A stretch of 29,783 nucleotides of DNA from FEN-1297 sp046704565. GTDB taxonomy: Bacteria > Bacteroidota > Ignavibacteria > Ignavibacteriales > Ignavibacteriaceae. Shown here in pieces: positions 1 through 8,598 of this stretch. Numbering within the stretch: position 1 is the first letter of the stretch; each line of letters opens with the position of its first letter. The stretch is from the NCBI GenBank assembly GCA_046704565.1, contig JBJKRP010000077.1:1-29783 (forward strand), in the 5' to 3' direction. A program made the translations under genes and the position numbers. The notes below the pieces were generated by a model. It was not told the DNA's origin. It was given only the letters and a program-made list of their open reading frames with translations, and searched no databases.

Positions 1-906
1 GAAGCCGTTAAAGGAATTGACTTCTCAGTAAATAAAGGCGAGATATTCGGACTGCTCGGTCCAAACGGCGCCGGTAAAACTACGACCTTAAGAATATTGT
101 GCACATTAATCTCACCTTCCGGCGGAAGTGTTGATATCCTTGGGTTCAATTTATCAAGGCATCAAAAGGAAGTCAGGAAGAACATTGGTTACGTAAGCCA
201 GAAAGGCGGACTGGAACTGCGTTCTACCGGGAGAGAAAACCTGGTTCTTCAAGGTCGTCTTTACGGGATGAGCAAAACGGAAGCTGAGGAAAAAGCCGGC
301 AGCTTAATTAAAAAGCTCGAGCTTAATGCATTTGCCGACAGGAAAGCTAAAACCTTTTCCGGAGGACAAAAGCGGTTGTTCGACCTTGCAGCCGGAATAA
401 TTCATACTCCGAGAATATTATTCCTCGACGAGCCGACTACCGGGCTCGATCCTCAAAGCCGCAGCCATGTCTGGAACGAAGTTACCAGGCTGCATGAAGA
501 AGGGACTACGATCATCTTAACGACTCATTACCTGGAGGAAGCGGATGAGCTCTGCGATAGGGTTGCAATTATTAATCTCGGCAAGATCGCTGAGCTTGAT
601 AATCCTGCCGCGTTGAAAAGAAAGATTATTTCAGGCGATATTATTACTTTAAATTTCGGGAGCAGCGCCGCAATGCAGACCGCAGCCGGTATTCTTTCTT
701 CCGAGGCTTTTGTAAAGGAAGTCAGGAATGTTGATACAATGCTTCATGTTTTTGTTGATGAAGGCGACAGCGCACTTCCACTGGTCATGTCCCTGATGAA
801 TAAAAAAAATCTCCATATTCAGACAGTCAGTTTATCAAGACCGACACTCGACGATGTTTTCCTCAAGGTAACCGGCAGAAAATTAATCGACGATAAAAAA
901 TCTTAA
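1..906 (+). CDS. ABC transporter ATP-binding protein (5' truncated by window)
   Basis: This is the nucleotide-binding subunit of an ABC-2 type exporter of the DrrA/NatA kind; it hydrolyses ATP on the cytoplasmic side to power the permease encoded next. The reading frame is open from base 1, so the start lies outside the window. In the visible 301 residues the Walker A GPNGAGKTT is at residues 20-28, the ABC signature is FSGGQ (about 119-123), Walker B with ILFLDEPTTGLD is about 139-150, and the H-loop is in TTHYLEEAD. A C-terminal domain of roughly 90 residues follows the core, as is common in this family. The stop is 8 bases before the permease start, so the two are co-transcribed. The substrate cannot be told from sequence. 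Confidence 0.93.
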   Translation, partial: EAVKGIDFSVNKGEIFGLLGPNGAGKTTTLRILCTLISPSGGSVDILGFNLSRHQKEVRKNIGYVSQKGGLELRSTGRENLVLQGRLYGMSKTEAEEKAGSLIKKLELNAFADRKAKTFSGGQKRLFDLAAGIIHTPRILFLDEPTTGLDPQSRSHVWNEVTRLHEEGTTIILTTHYLEEADELCDRVAIINLGKIAELDNPAALKRKIISGDIITLNFGSSAAMQTAAGILSSEAFVKEVRNVDTMLHVFVDEGDSALPLVMSLMNKKNLHIQTVSLSRPTLDDVFLKVTGRKLIDDKKS

Positions 907-914
907 GGTAAATT

Positions 915-1679
915 ATGAGAAAGTTTTTAATCGACACATACGTAATCTTCAAAGAAGAAATAAGGATTATTATCCGTAATCCTTTCTGGCTGTTCATCGG
1001 ATTGTTCGAGCCTGCAGTCTACCTGCTTTTATTTATGCCTTTCTTAAAGGGCGTAACATCTGCGCCGGGCTTTCCTGCGGAATCTACTGCTCGCTTCTTC
1101 GTTCCCGGCTTAATCGTAATGACGGCGATGTTCAACTCATCTTACGCAGGCTTCGGCGTTCTCGATCTTCTTGAGAACGGATTTATCGAGAGGATCCGGG
1201 TAACACCGGTTAACAGGCTGTCTCTTGTTTTGGGCTTCGTACTTACAAGCGTAGTAGTGTTAATCGTACAGAGCATTATAATTTGCCTGCTCTCCATGTT
1301 CTTCGGCTTTTCGCCCGCCTTTATAGGAATGGTACTGCTTCTTTTGCTGGTCTTATTGATGGGGGTTTCTTTATCATCTATTTCTTACGCAGTCGCATTC
1401 ATCGTGAAAGACGGAGGAATGCTCGCCAGCATTGTTAACTTTTTTGTACTTCCGTTATTTATTCTTTCAGGCGTAATGCTGCCGTTAAGCTTTGCGCCCA
1501 AGATAATTCAGAGTATTGCCATGGCAAACCCCTTTACTTATGCCGTAAACGCTTCACGCTTTTTAAGCGACGGGCTAATAGGAAACGGCGATGTTATAAT
1601 TTCGTTCGTAATGTTTATTATACTCAGCGCAATTACTCTTCAGTGGTTCATAAAGATAATGAAGGAAACCGTTGCCTGA
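915..1679 (+). CDS. ABC-2 type transporter permease
   Basis: This is the membrane subunit partnering the preceding ATPase. The 254-residue protein has an N-terminal amphipathic stretch and about six hydrophobic segments (roughly residues 24-46, 62-82, 104-128, 135-162, 168-192 and 226-248), the topology of DrrB/ABC-2 permeases. The motif between segments 2 and 3 (ENGFIERIRVTPVNR) matches the family's typical cytoplasmic 'E+G..er..vtPv.r' region, and 'MANPFTYAVNASR' before the last segment is also typical. The start ATG at 915 follows an AAGG ribosome site that overlaps the upstream stop codon. It converges on the DUF116 gene, whose stop is 33 bases away. An exporter of drugs, lipids or polysaccharide is possible; the substrate is unknown. 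Confidence 0.9.
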   Translation: MRKFLIDTYVIFKEEIRIIIRNPFWLFIGLFEPAVYLLLFMPFLKGVTSAPGFPAESTARFFVPGLIVMTAMFNSSYAGFGVLDLLENGFIERIRVTPVNRLSLVLGFVLTSVVVLIVQSIIICLLSMFFGFSPAFIGMVLLLLLVLLMGVSLSSISYAVAFIVKDGGMLASIVNFFVLPLFILSGVMLPLSFAPKIIQSIAMANPFTYAVNASRFLSDGLIGNGDVIISFVMFIILSAITLQWFIKIMKETVA

Positions 1680-1712
1680 AATAAGCTGGCATACTTACCT
1701 ACGGCTGTACAG

Positions 1713-2885
1713 TCAAGCGCTTATGCCGGGCTTCGAGCTCAAAATTCTCTTAAGCTCATGAACGTTTAGCTGTGTAGGAAATCCTTTCCGGTGCCAATGT
1801 TTTTTACATCCGCTGTAATCGAGCAGAACGCATTGCGCCGGTACTCCGTATCTTTTAAGTTCCCAGCCGCCTTCTACAAGAGTTGTTACGCAGGCAGACG
1901 CTATTACTCCGCGCCTTTGCTTACCGGGCTTCGGCGCCCACAAAGTTAAGTCGGATGCATGCGGAATAATATAAACGTCAAAGTTGTTCCTCTCCCCTGT
2001 TTCTCTTAATTGATTTACGCGGCATTCCGGTAAGCAGCCCTGACACTTCAATCCTTCTTTTACTTTGACAGCTTCGCATTCATCAAACGGACGACCGCGC
2101 ATACAGCCGGGAACAAGTACGGAAGTAGCTTCTGTATTAATGAAATCATCCTGGAAGGCAAGATTCATTATTTCAGCGCCGACCATGTTAAGGTGATATT
2201 CCAGCCTTGTCCTTGTGCATGAAATTCTGTCTTCACGCCAGAGGTAGAGGCTCCCGGATTTTTCTAAAAAATCATCCACATTCTTTGTGTACTCACCAAG
2301 CACCTCAAGCGAGCGCTTCTCAAACCAGCGGGTAAATAATGCTATCGACATAAGTATCTGTTCTAACTTTGCGCGCTCCAGTGTTGACCAGTATGCTCGC
2401 CATCTTATAAAGCGGAGCGCCTCTTCCCTGAATTCACCGGTTGCCTCAAACCAACTGCAAACTTTATCAATCTGCCCAGGCGTAGGGAGTTTGATTTCGG
2501 TTGTTTGTTCCTTTTCGGGCAATAAAAGAAGAGTCGTCATTATTCCCCTGAACAAATCTATAAAGGGCTTGAGCCTTTGGTGCTTCTTTCGCCATTCAGC
2601 CATCTTTGATAAAGTTATAAAAGGCGCGCGCTTTACTCCGAGAGCAATATTTCCGTAAGTGTACCAGAGTACTCCGAAGCTAATCAATTCAAGAACGTAC
2701 TCTTCCAGCTTGCGTACTTCTTCGAGGTTAAATTCTTTTATATATTTGGCAAACTCTACCGCAGCCGGCGTAATTGTCTTTGAGGCTTCGTACAATACTT
2801 CATTGGCGAATATTCCAACCTTCCGGTAATATTCTTCCGAATTTTTCTGCCGCTCGATTAAGGAATAAGTAATTGTTTCATGCAT
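1713..2885 (-). CDS. DUF116 domain protein, cysteine-rich
   Basis: The C-terminal 150 residues match my memory of the DUF116 family: a cysteine set at residues 261, 270, 281, 284 and 288, then ASACVTTLVEGGWELKRYGV and YSGCKKHW with further cysteines at 332, 352 and 360. The cysteine spacing suggests a metal or Fe-S site, but the biochemical role of DUF116 is not established. Residues 1-250 are predicted mainly helical and have no motif I recognise. There is no signal peptide or membrane segment, so it is probably cytoplasmic. The start ATG at 2885 has an AAGGGTG ribosome site about 5 bases upstream; another in-frame ATG lies two codons downstream of residue 1's neighbour codons and cannot be excluded. 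A Bacteroidota-type promoter lies at 2938-2970, so it appears monocistronic. Confidence 0.75.
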   Translation of the reverse strand: MHETITYSLIERQKNSEEYYRKVGIFANEVLYEASKTITPAAVEFAKYIKEFNLEEVRKLEEYVLELISFGVLWYTYGNIALGVKRAPFITLSKMAEWRKKHQRLKPFIDLFRGIMTTLLLLPEKEQTTEIKLPTPGQIDKVCSWFEATGEFREEALRFIRWRAYWSTLERAKLEQILMSIALFTRWFEKRSLEVLGEYTKNVDDFLEKSGSLYLWREDRISCTRTRLEYHLNMVGAEIMNLAFQDDFINTEATSVLVPGCMRGRPFDECEAVKVKEGLKCQGCLPECRVNQLRETGERNNFDVYIIPHASDLTLWAPKPGKQRRGVIASACVTTLVEGGWELKRYGVPAQCVLLDYSGCKKHWHRKGFPTQLNVHELKRILSSKPGISA

Positions 2886-2937
2886 TGTTCACCCTTTTGA
2901 TTATTTACCTTATAAATTGAACTAAATACCACCCCGC

Positions 2938-2970
2938 CAAATATAACCGATTAATAATCGAATTGCCAAA
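2938..2970 (-). promoter_or_regulatory. Bacteroidota-type promoter for the DUF116 gene
   Basis: On the minus strand a -33 element TTTG (2967-2970) is followed after 21 bases by a -7 element TATATTTG (2938-2945), an exact match to the TAnnTTTG consensus of Bacteroidota primary sigma factor. It ends about 50 bases before the DUF116 start codon. The short pseudo-palindrome CGATTAATAATCG lies in the spacer. Prediction from sequence only. Confidence 0.5.
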
Positions 2971-3005
2971 TTGCTTTTATTAAATTAGTATCATGTAATT
3001 GCAAT

Positions 3006-4364
3006 TTACCTGTCTTCTTCCTGCGTTCCGGGCTTAAAATTGAGAATCGCCGCATTGACAGCAGTTGTAGTATCATTCTTAAAGTACATATAATCCGCAA
3101 CAACTTCGCCGTTATAAGAATCGATTCCGATGTAATCTCCGAAGAATACTTTCGGGTTACATTCGAACGGCGGCTGGTTTACTTTATAATTCACGAATGT
3201 CTTTCCGCCGTCGATGCTTCGGGCTAAAGTAACGCCGGTAAACGTTCCGTTCATATTCCGCCTGTCATAAAAGATAATGTTTACCGAGCCGTCAACAGGG
3301 TCGACCGACATCCAGGAGAAAAACTGATACTTCCCGTCCCCTATCTTATCATCATTAACGCGGATTGTATTTGACCACGTCTTTCCGCCGTCTCTTGAAA
3401 ATTTTAAAAACACATCCGGATCGCCGAAGCGGTCGTCAACCCAATTAACATAGATTGTTCCTCTATACGGACTTTTGCTTATGTCGACTTTTGTAACCGG
3501 CATCCCGTTAGCTCTGTCAATTCCCGGCACCGTTAAATCCCAGCCGTGATAAATCCAACCGATAACTTTGTCCTCTCCGAAAGTCTTTCCACCGTCAAAC
3601 GATTCGTTCATTACGATTCCTCTTGGACCTGCCCAAACCACATAAACTTCACCATTCGGTCCTGTAGCAGTAATCGCTCCTTCAACGGTGTTGCTGCTGT
3701 CGATGCAGTCTCCGCCTGTAGTTGAAATCCGCATAGGCGAGGAGAAAGTTTTTCCGCTGTCTATCGACCTGGTAAAATAAATCTGCGAGGAGTCCGCAGG
3801 ATTATGACTTCCATAAACTGCAAAGTGAGTCCATGCTGAATAAGCATTATTTTCAAACTTAGAAGCAGGAGAATTATCCGTTATAACATACGGCTTATCT
3901 TCCATTGGTGAATTTGTATTTATGTGGTCAACTACAACCGCACGTCTGTCCCACGTAAACCCGCCGTCACCGGAAGAACTTATAAATATTCCGGAGGAGA
4001 GCTGCCTTGTTTCCCACTTACTTACAGCCCGGAAGGACAGGAATGAATGGTACACCCTTCCATTGATCCCGAAGGCAACCCCGTCGTCACCTTGCACCCG
4101 TTTTTCAGGATTATCATTTTGCACTTCTGTCCATGTCATCCCGCCGTCTGTAGAGGCATACGTAAAATCGGAATAGCCCGGGACAAATTTAGTAAGCATT
4201 GTACAGGAAGCAACAATGTTTTTAGGATTAAGCGGGTTTATGGCAATCGTAGTTTCAACAGGGTTATAGTCGCTTACCTTTGATATCTCAACAACCTTGC
4301 CTGATTGTCCGAAAGATAAACCGGCTAAAACTAAGACGGAGAACAGCATGTATAAGATTTTCAT
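3006..4364 (-). CDS. Secreted BNR-repeat (sialidase-fold) protein
   Basis: The mature protein is a beta-propeller of the sialidase/neuraminidase superfamily. Six Asp-box (BNR) motifs of the form S-x-D-G-G-x-T-W/F can be read: STDGGMTW, SGDGGFTW, SIDSGKTF, SFDGGKTF, SRDGGKTW and SIDGGKTF, which fits a six-bladed propeller. I chose the ATG at 4364 because it has an AGGAC ribosome site 6 bases upstream and begins directly with a signal peptide (MKILYMLFSVLVLAGLSFGQ); an upstream ATG at 4394 would add ten non-typical residues. There is no T9SS sorting domain and no clear lipobox. Asp boxes are structural, so enzymatic sialidase activity is not shown; many such proteins are exo-glycosidases or simply surface-associated propellers. 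Confidence is high for the fold, low for an activity. Confidence 0.78.
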   Translation of the reverse strand: MKILYMLFSVLVLAGLSFGQSGKVVEISKVSDYNPVETTIAINPLNPKNIVASCTMLTKFVPGYSDFTYASTDGGMTWTEVQNDNPEKRVQGDDGVAFGINGRVYHSFLSFRAVSKWETRQLSSGIFISSSGDGGFTWDRRAVVVDHINTNSPMEDKPYVITDNSPASKFENNAYSAWTHFAVYGSHNPADSSQIYFTRSIDSGKTFSSPMRISTTGGDCIDSSNTVEGAITATGPNGEVYVVWAGPRGIVMNESFDGGKTFGEDKVIGWIYHGWDLTVPGIDRANGMPVTKVDISKSPYRGTIYVNWVDDRFGDPDVFLKFSRDGGKTWSNTIRVNDDKIGDGKYQFFSWMSVDPVDGSVNIIFYDRRNMNGTFTGVTLARSIDGGKTFVNYKVNQPPFECNPKVFFGDYIGIDSYNGEVVADYMYFKNDTTTAVNAAILNFKPGTQEEDR

Positions 4365-4627
4365 AAAAGTCCTGCAATAACGGAAATAAAACACCGCAAA
4401 TTAGTTTAAGCTAAGATATTTGCAAACTTGTCTCATGATAATTATATCACCTCTCTTAAAATAATTTGCCTGATAAAGACATCGACTCATTTTACAAGAA
4501 AGCTTAAACCACTTTAGCAAAAAGGCTTCAAGCATACCGTATCAAACAACAAGTATTCAGCATCAAGATTTTTCGGTTTTATTTGTATTTCCCGTCTTTT
4601 AATTTTTAATTTGTAGTTGAGATTGAT

Positions 4628-5812
4628 ATGAAATTGCCGATTTATTTAGATAACCATGCAACAACTCCGCTTGACCCGGAAGTGTTCGAAGCTATGAAGC
4701 CCTACTTCCTCGAAAAGTTCGGCAATGCTTCAAGCAAGAGTCATTCATTCGGCTGGGAAGCCGAAAGCGCCGTAGAGCATTCAAGAAAAATCATTGCTGA
4801 TTTCATCAACGCAGATGCGAAGGAAATTTATTTTACAAGCGGCGCCACCGAATCAATAAACCTTGCACACTTCGGAATCGCCGAAGCATATTCGCACAAA
4901 GGCAGACATATTATATCGTCTATTGTCGAGCACAGCGCCGGAAATGACTCTCTTCATAGACTTGAAGAAAAAGGATTTGAGATTACTTATCTTCCCGTTA
5001 ATCATGAAGGATTGCTTGATCTCAATCAATTAAAAGATTCAATTAAAGAATCGACTATTCTTGTCTCTATAATGACTGCCAACAACGAGATAGGAACGAT
5101 AAACAATATTACGGAGATCGGCTTGATCTGCAGAGAGCATGGAATTATCTTTCATACCGATGCCACTCAGGCTTTAGGTAAAATTCCCTTTGACGTGCAG
5201 AAATCTTTTGTCGATGCCGCGTCTTTTTCTTCGCATAAGATTTACGGACCAAAAGGAGTTGGCGGAATATTTATTCGTAAAAGAAGCCCGGGAGTTAAAA
5301 TAATCCCCCGGATTTTCGGCGGAGGTCAGGAAAACAACATTCGTTCAGGCACCCTCAATGTTACCGGTATCGTTGGATTCGGCAAAGCGGTTGAAATCTG
5401 CTCGCATGTAATGAAAGATGAATCTGTTAAATTAGAATTTCTACGGAACAAGCTTTACAGCGGTTTAACCACACAGTTAGACGACATCGGTATTAATGGC
5501 TCGATAGACAACCGTCTGCCTAATAATTTAAATTTATGTTTCAAGCATGTAAGATCGGAAGGAATAATATCCGGTATAAGAGAGATTGCCTTATCGACCG
5601 GCTCTGCATGCAGTTCTTCAACATTAAAGCCCAGCAGGATTCTGAAGGCAATCGGTCTCTCCGATGAGATGGCTACTTCTTCGATAAGATTTGGAATCGG
5701 ACGCTTTAATTCGGAAGAAGAAATCGATTATACCGTTACCAGGTTTGTAGAAGTCGTAAATCATTTAAGGGATATTTCGCCGGTAAAGTTATTAAATAAC
5801 GAAAGGGTATAA
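4628..5812 (+). CDS. iscS: Cysteine desulfurase (NifS/IscS family)
   Basis: A PLP enzyme that converts cysteine to alanine and carries the sulfur as a persulfide for Fe-S cluster and thio-cofactor synthesis. At 394 residues it has the usual length. The PLP-binding lysine is K204 in SSHKIYGPKG; H102, D178 and Q181 (HTDATQA) are the cofactor contacts; the catalytic cysteine is C328 in STGSACSSSTLKPS, the IscS-like loop. The N-terminal YLDNHATTPLDP is characteristic. It heads a small plus-strand group with an unknown protein 5 bases downstream and then an A-type Fe-S carrier, which fits a role in Fe-S assembly, but no iscU, hscA or ferredoxin gene is present here. The upstream Shine-Dalgarno is weak. 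NifS is an alternative name for the same enzyme activity. Confidence 0.95.
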   Translation: MKLPIYLDNHATTPLDPEVFEAMKPYFLEKFGNASSKSHSFGWEAESAVEHSRKIIADFINADAKEIYFTSGATESINLAHFGIAEAYSHKGRHIISSIVEHSAGNDSLHRLEEKGFEITYLPVNHEGLLDLNQLKDSIKESTILVSIMTANNEIGTINNITEIGLICREHGIIFHTDATQALGKIPFDVQKSFVDAASFSSHKIYGPKGVGGIFIRKRSPGVKIIPRIFGGGQENNIRSGTLNVTGIVGFGKAVEICSHVMKDESVKLEFLRNKLYSGLTTQLDDIGINGSIDNRLPNNLNLCFKHVRSEGIISGIREIALSTGSACSSSTLKPSRILKAIGLSDEMATSSIRFGIGRFNSEEEIDYTVTRFVEVVNHLRDISPVKLLNNERV

Positions 5813-5817
5813 ATGGA

Positions 5818-6120
5818 ATGGACATGAAAAATAAATATTTCGATATTATCGAAAGCGATTACAAAGTCTTTCTTCAATTTTTAAAAGCAAAGTTTCCTTT
5901 GTTTCATAACTCAAATTTCTTTTTTAGAGATTTGCAGTACGGGATTCAGAAATATTTTGAAAGCAAAGGCACAAGACTTACAATAGCAGATTCCGAAGAG
6001 CTTGCAGCAAGAGTCGGAGGATATTTAGAACAGTCAAATATATTTGTGAAGGTAAACGCGCAGGCATGGAGAATAAATTATCCTGATTTTGTGACGACCG
6101 TTCCAGGTGATCCGTTTTAA
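5818..6120 (+). CDS. Small conserved-looking protein of unknown function next to iscS
   Basis: I do not recognise this 100-residue protein. It has no signal peptide, membrane segment or cysteine. The N-terminal half is aromatic-rich (FFFRDLQYGIQKYF) and probably helical; the C-terminal half could form a helix followed by strands (LEQSNIFVKVNAQAWRINYP). It begins 5 bases after the iscS stop, with a GAAAGGG ribosome site about 10 bases before ATG 5818 that lies inside the end of iscS; ATG 5824 is an alternative start. The tight spacing implies translation with cysteine desulfurase, so it may be a partner or regulator of sulfur transfer. That is inference from context only. Confidence 0.7.
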   Translation: MDMKNKYFDIIESDYKVFLQFLKAKFPLFHNSNFFFRDLQYGIQKYFESKGTRLTIADSEELAARVGGYLEQSNIFVKVNAQAWRINYPDFVTTVPGDPF

Positions 6121-6152
6121 CCCGGAATATAGATGCTCAAGTGATTTAAGCC

Positions 6153-6198
6153 TTGACAATTTAGTTAATATTTTTTCATATTTAAAAACAAATAAGGA
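6153..6198 (+). promoter_or_regulatory. Possible promoter and ribosome site for the Fe-S carrier gene
   Basis: A perfect TTGACA box (6153-6158) is followed after 18 bases by CATATT (6177-6182), and AAGGA (6194-6198) sits 8 bases before the ATG at 6207. The -35 match is strong and the -10 match weak, so the gene may have its own promoter in addition to read-through from iscS. Confidence 0.35.
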
Positions 6199-6206
6199 AT
6201 GGATTA

Positions 6207-6557
6207 ATGTCGAACGTTCAATTAGATGCTGAAATAAAGATTACGGAAAAGGCAGCCCAAGAAGTAAAGAAGATAATGAGTGAAAACAACGTCCCGGAAG
6301 CTTACGGCTTAAGAGTTGGAGTTAAAGGCGGCGGCTGTTCCGGCTTAACATATACACTCGGCTTCGACGGCGAGCAGAAAGAAGGCGACACCGTAATTGA
6401 AAATAACGGCATCAAATTATTTGTTGACGGTAAAAGTTTATTCTATCTTTCCGGCACCGAACTTGACTTTACAGACGGACTGAACGGAAAGGGATTTATT
6501 TTTAACAACCCAAATGCAGCTAAAACCTGCGGATGCGGCGAATCATTTGGCGTCTGA
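6207..6557 (+). CDS. iscA: A-type iron-sulfur cluster carrier (IscA/ErpA/SufA family)
   Basis: A small carrier that accepts Fe-S clusters and passes them to apo-proteins. The 116-residue sequence contains the HesB-like domain with the three conserved cluster-binding cysteines C44 (GGGCSGLTY), C108 and C110 (TCGCGESF), in the spacing diagnostic for the family, and the length is as expected. It lies 86 bases after the small unknown gene, downstream of iscS, and has a good AAGGA ribosome site. IscA, SufA and ErpA cannot be separated reliably by reading; I use iscA because of the neighbouring iscS, and erpA would be an equally fair name. All key residues are present. Confidence 0.92.
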   Translation: MSNVQLDAEIKITEKAAQEVKKIMSENNVPEAYGLRVGVKGGGCSGLTYTLGFDGEQKEGDTVIENNGIKLFVDGKSLFYLSGTELDFTDGLNGKGFIFNNPNAAKTCGCGESFGV

Positions 6558-6662
6558 TCTTTCCAGGATGTAAATCACGTCTCCGGAAATAATCGGAATC
6601 TATTTTCTTTAATAATCATTTCATAATTAAAATATTTTATTAATTATCACTAGGGAGATACT

Positions 6663-7271
6663 ATGGGAAAATTTGAACTTCCAAAATTGCCTTATGCATA
6701 TGATGCTCTTGAACCTTACATCGACAAGATGACGATGGAGATTCATTATACTAAGCACCACAACGGTTATGTTACAAATCTTAACAACGCCGTAGCCGGA
6801 ACTTCTTTAGAAAATAAAACTATTGAAGATATTCTGAAAGAAGTTTCCAAGCAGCCGGCTGCCGTACGAAATAACGGCGGCGGCGTGTACAATCACTCTT
6901 TGTTCTGGACAATAATGAAGAAGAATGGCGGCGGCAAGCCTTCCGGAACTCTTGGCGATGCTATCAATGCTGCGTTCGGGAATTTCGACGAGTTTAAAGG
7001 AAAGTTCGTCAATGCCGCAGCTACAAGATTCGGCTCGGGCTGGGCTTGGTTAATTGTTCAGAACGGGAAGCTTGTTGTTACCTCGACTCCGAACCAGGAT
7101 AATCCATTGATGGATGTTGCCGACCAGAAAGGGACTCCAATTCTTGGTCTCGATGTTTGGGAACATGCCTATTACTTAAAGTATCAGAACAGAAGACCTG
7201 AATACATTGAGAACTGGTGGAACGTCATCAACTGGGATGAAGTTGCATCGAGATTTTCGGCAATTAAATAA
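6663..7271 (+). CDS. sodA: Superoxide dismutase, Fe/Mn family (Mn-like)
   Basis: Dismutates superoxide in the cytoplasm. The 202-residue protein starts LPYAYDALEPYID and has the four metal ligands H28, H78, D164 and H168 (GLDVWEHAYYL). The residues that tell Mn from Fe enzymes, G73-G74 in NNGGGVYNHSLFW and Q145 in TPNQDNP, are of the Mn type, so I favour Mn or cambialistic use over strict Fe. There is no signal peptide. The ATG follows an AGGGAGA ribosome site. It lies 105 bases after the Fe-S carrier and is followed by a hairpin terminator at 7281-7313. The link with Fe-S genes makes sense because Fe-S clusters are superoxide targets. Confidence 0.95.
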   Translation: MGKFELPKLPYAYDALEPYIDKMTMEIHYTKHHNGYVTNLNNAVAGTSLENKTIEDILKEVSKQPAAVRNNGGGVYNHSLFWTIMKKNGGGKPSGTLGDAINAAFGNFDEFKGKFVNAAATRFGSGWAWLIVQNGKLVVTSTPNQDNPLMDVADQKGTPILGLDVWEHAYYLKYQNRRPEYIENWWNVINWDEVASRFSAIK

Positions 7272-7280
7272 AGAAACTAC

Positions 7281-7313
7281 AGACACCCAATATCTTTAAG
7301 ACATTGGGTGTCT
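7281..7313. terminator. Hairpin terminator shared by the dismutase and SPFH genes
   Basis: The arms AGACACCCAAT (7281-7291) and ATTGGGTGTCT (7303-7313) form a perfect 11-bp stem with an 11-base loop. It sits between two converging genes, 10 bases after the dismutase stop and 13 bases before the SPFH stop. The following T tract is short on both strands, so termination may be bidirectional but only moderately strong. Confidence 0.7.
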
Positions 7314-7326
7314 TTCACCTTAAAAA

Positions 7327-8190
7327 TTATTTTTTGATTGGCGCAATGCCAGCCATATCTCCGATTACGTTTACTAAATCCTGGTCCTGCGGAACAATAA
7401 TCTTTGTATTCTTTTCGAGCGAGTTCTGAACCGTCTCAAGCCGCTTTAATATTTGCGCATTGCCTACAAAATATTTTTCTGCGGCTTCATTAACTAACCG
7501 GATTGCCTCAGCTTCACCTTCAGCCTGAAGAATCCTGGCTTGACGGACACCTTCTGCTTTTTTAATTGCAGCGCGCTTCTCGCCGTCGGCAGATGTCTCC
7601 GCAGCGGTCGCAAAATCAACGGCAGCAATCTTCTCGTTCTCCGCTTTAACAATTTTGTTCATTGTATCCTGTACATCTTTCGGCGGGTCAATCTGCTTTA
7701 GTTCTGCACGGACAATATCAATCCCCCAGGAAGTAGTCTCTTTAATCAGGATAGCATGAAGCTGCTCGTTTATTACGCCTCGTTCGCTGTTGGCAGATTT
7801 TAGCGTCATTGTTCCGATTATGTTTCTCAATGTAGTCCTCGCCAAATTTACTATCTGGTCTCCTACGTTATAAACATTATATTGAGAATTCTTTACGCTC
7901 TCCTCGTCTTCTTTTACGCGGTAATAAATCTGAGCATCTACCATAGCGTTAAGATTATCGTTGGTAATTATTTCCTGCGGTTCGGCATTTATCATTCTTT
8001 CGGTAATGTTAACCTGGTACATCTTATCGATGAACGGAATAATCCAGCTAAAGCCGGGGTGAGCAAACCTGTTGTACCTGCCAAGTCTTTCGACAAGTCC
8101 TCTATGCGTGGGGCGGATTATTCTTATGCCGAGAATAAAGAGAAAGATTACGGCAATTATAATTATTACAAGCGGTCCCGCATTTTCCAT
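7327..8190 (-). CDS. SPFH/band-7 (stomatin-like) membrane protein
   Basis: A single N-terminal membrane helix (about residues 7-24) is followed by an SPFH domain (about 25-190; RPTHRGLVERLGRY and NAMVDAQIYYRV are typical) and an alanine/glutamate-rich coiled coil (about 185-245; KAEGVRQARILQAEGEAEAIR). This is the architecture of the QmcA/stomatin group, which forms oligomeric cages or membrane microdomains, often modulating membrane proteases. There is no neighbouring NfeD-type gene, which argues against the slipin-NfeD pair. The ATG at 8190 has a clear AGGAG ribosome site. The gene stands alone between a convergent dismutase gene and a 408-base intergenic region. The precise function is not known. 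Confidence 0.88.
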   Translation of the reverse strand: MENAGPLVIIIIAVIFLFILGIRIIRPTHRGLVERLGRYNRFAHPGFSWIIPFIDKMYQVNITERMINAEPQEIITNDNLNAMVDAQIYYRVKEDEESVKNSQYNVYNVGDQIVNLARTTLRNIIGTMTLKSANSERGVINEQLHAILIKETTSWGIDIVRAELKQIDPPKDVQDTMNKIVKAENEKIAAVDFATAAETSADGEKRAAIKKAEGVRQARILQAEGEAEAIRLVNEAAEKYFVGNAQILKRLETVQNSLEKNTKIIVPQDQDLVNVIGDMAGIAPIKK

Positions 8191-8598
8191 ATAGTACTCC
8201 TATTAAATATTGTTTTAAAATAATTTGATTATTGATTTGATTGCCGTGGATATAGATTTAAATGACACCTTTTTCATAATACCCTTTTCAGAGATACCGT
8301 ATTTAAATTAGAAAAAATCTTTAGACATCAGAAATAGTTTTAATTGTTGGCATTAAAACCTTTTATAAGTTATGTCAATTTTACAAATTTCGCCGGCTAA
8401 AATCAAAAATTTATTGCTAAAATAATTTACTCAGCATCCGGTATCTTACAAACTGCGGCTGTATTTAGACTGGAGAGAAACAATGGTTCCATTGAGCCGG
8501 GTGTCTTTCATATTTGAAATAAATCAACAAAAACCTGGAAATAATTTATTAGTTTAATTTCAAGTTAATAGTAAATTAAGAATTTTCATTGTACATAA
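8191..8598. other. Intergenic region between divergent genes
   Basis: This 408-base AT-rich stretch separates the SPFH gene (minus) from the LON-domain gene (plus) and must hold both promoters. I could not find a convincing -33/-7 or -35/-10 pair. A 24-codon open frame at 8483-8557 has a GGAGAG ribosome-site match 5 bases before its ATG, but there is no other support for it. Confidence 0.4.

Noticed and set aside
1684..1732. Possible hairpin between the ABC permease and DUF116 stops (AAGC-GGCAT with ATGCC-GCTT)
   Set aside because: The stem has an internal loop, a 30-base loop and no T tract, and the right arm lies inside the DUF116 coding region.
3006..4364. Active sialidase call
   Set aside because: Only Asp-box repeats are visible; I could not place the arginine triad, so only the fold is claimed.
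8483..8557. 24-codon open frame with a GGAGAG ribosome site upstream of the LON-domain gene
   Set aside because: Very short, with no homology I recognise and no coupling to the following gene; such frames arise by chance in 400 bases of AT-rich DNA.
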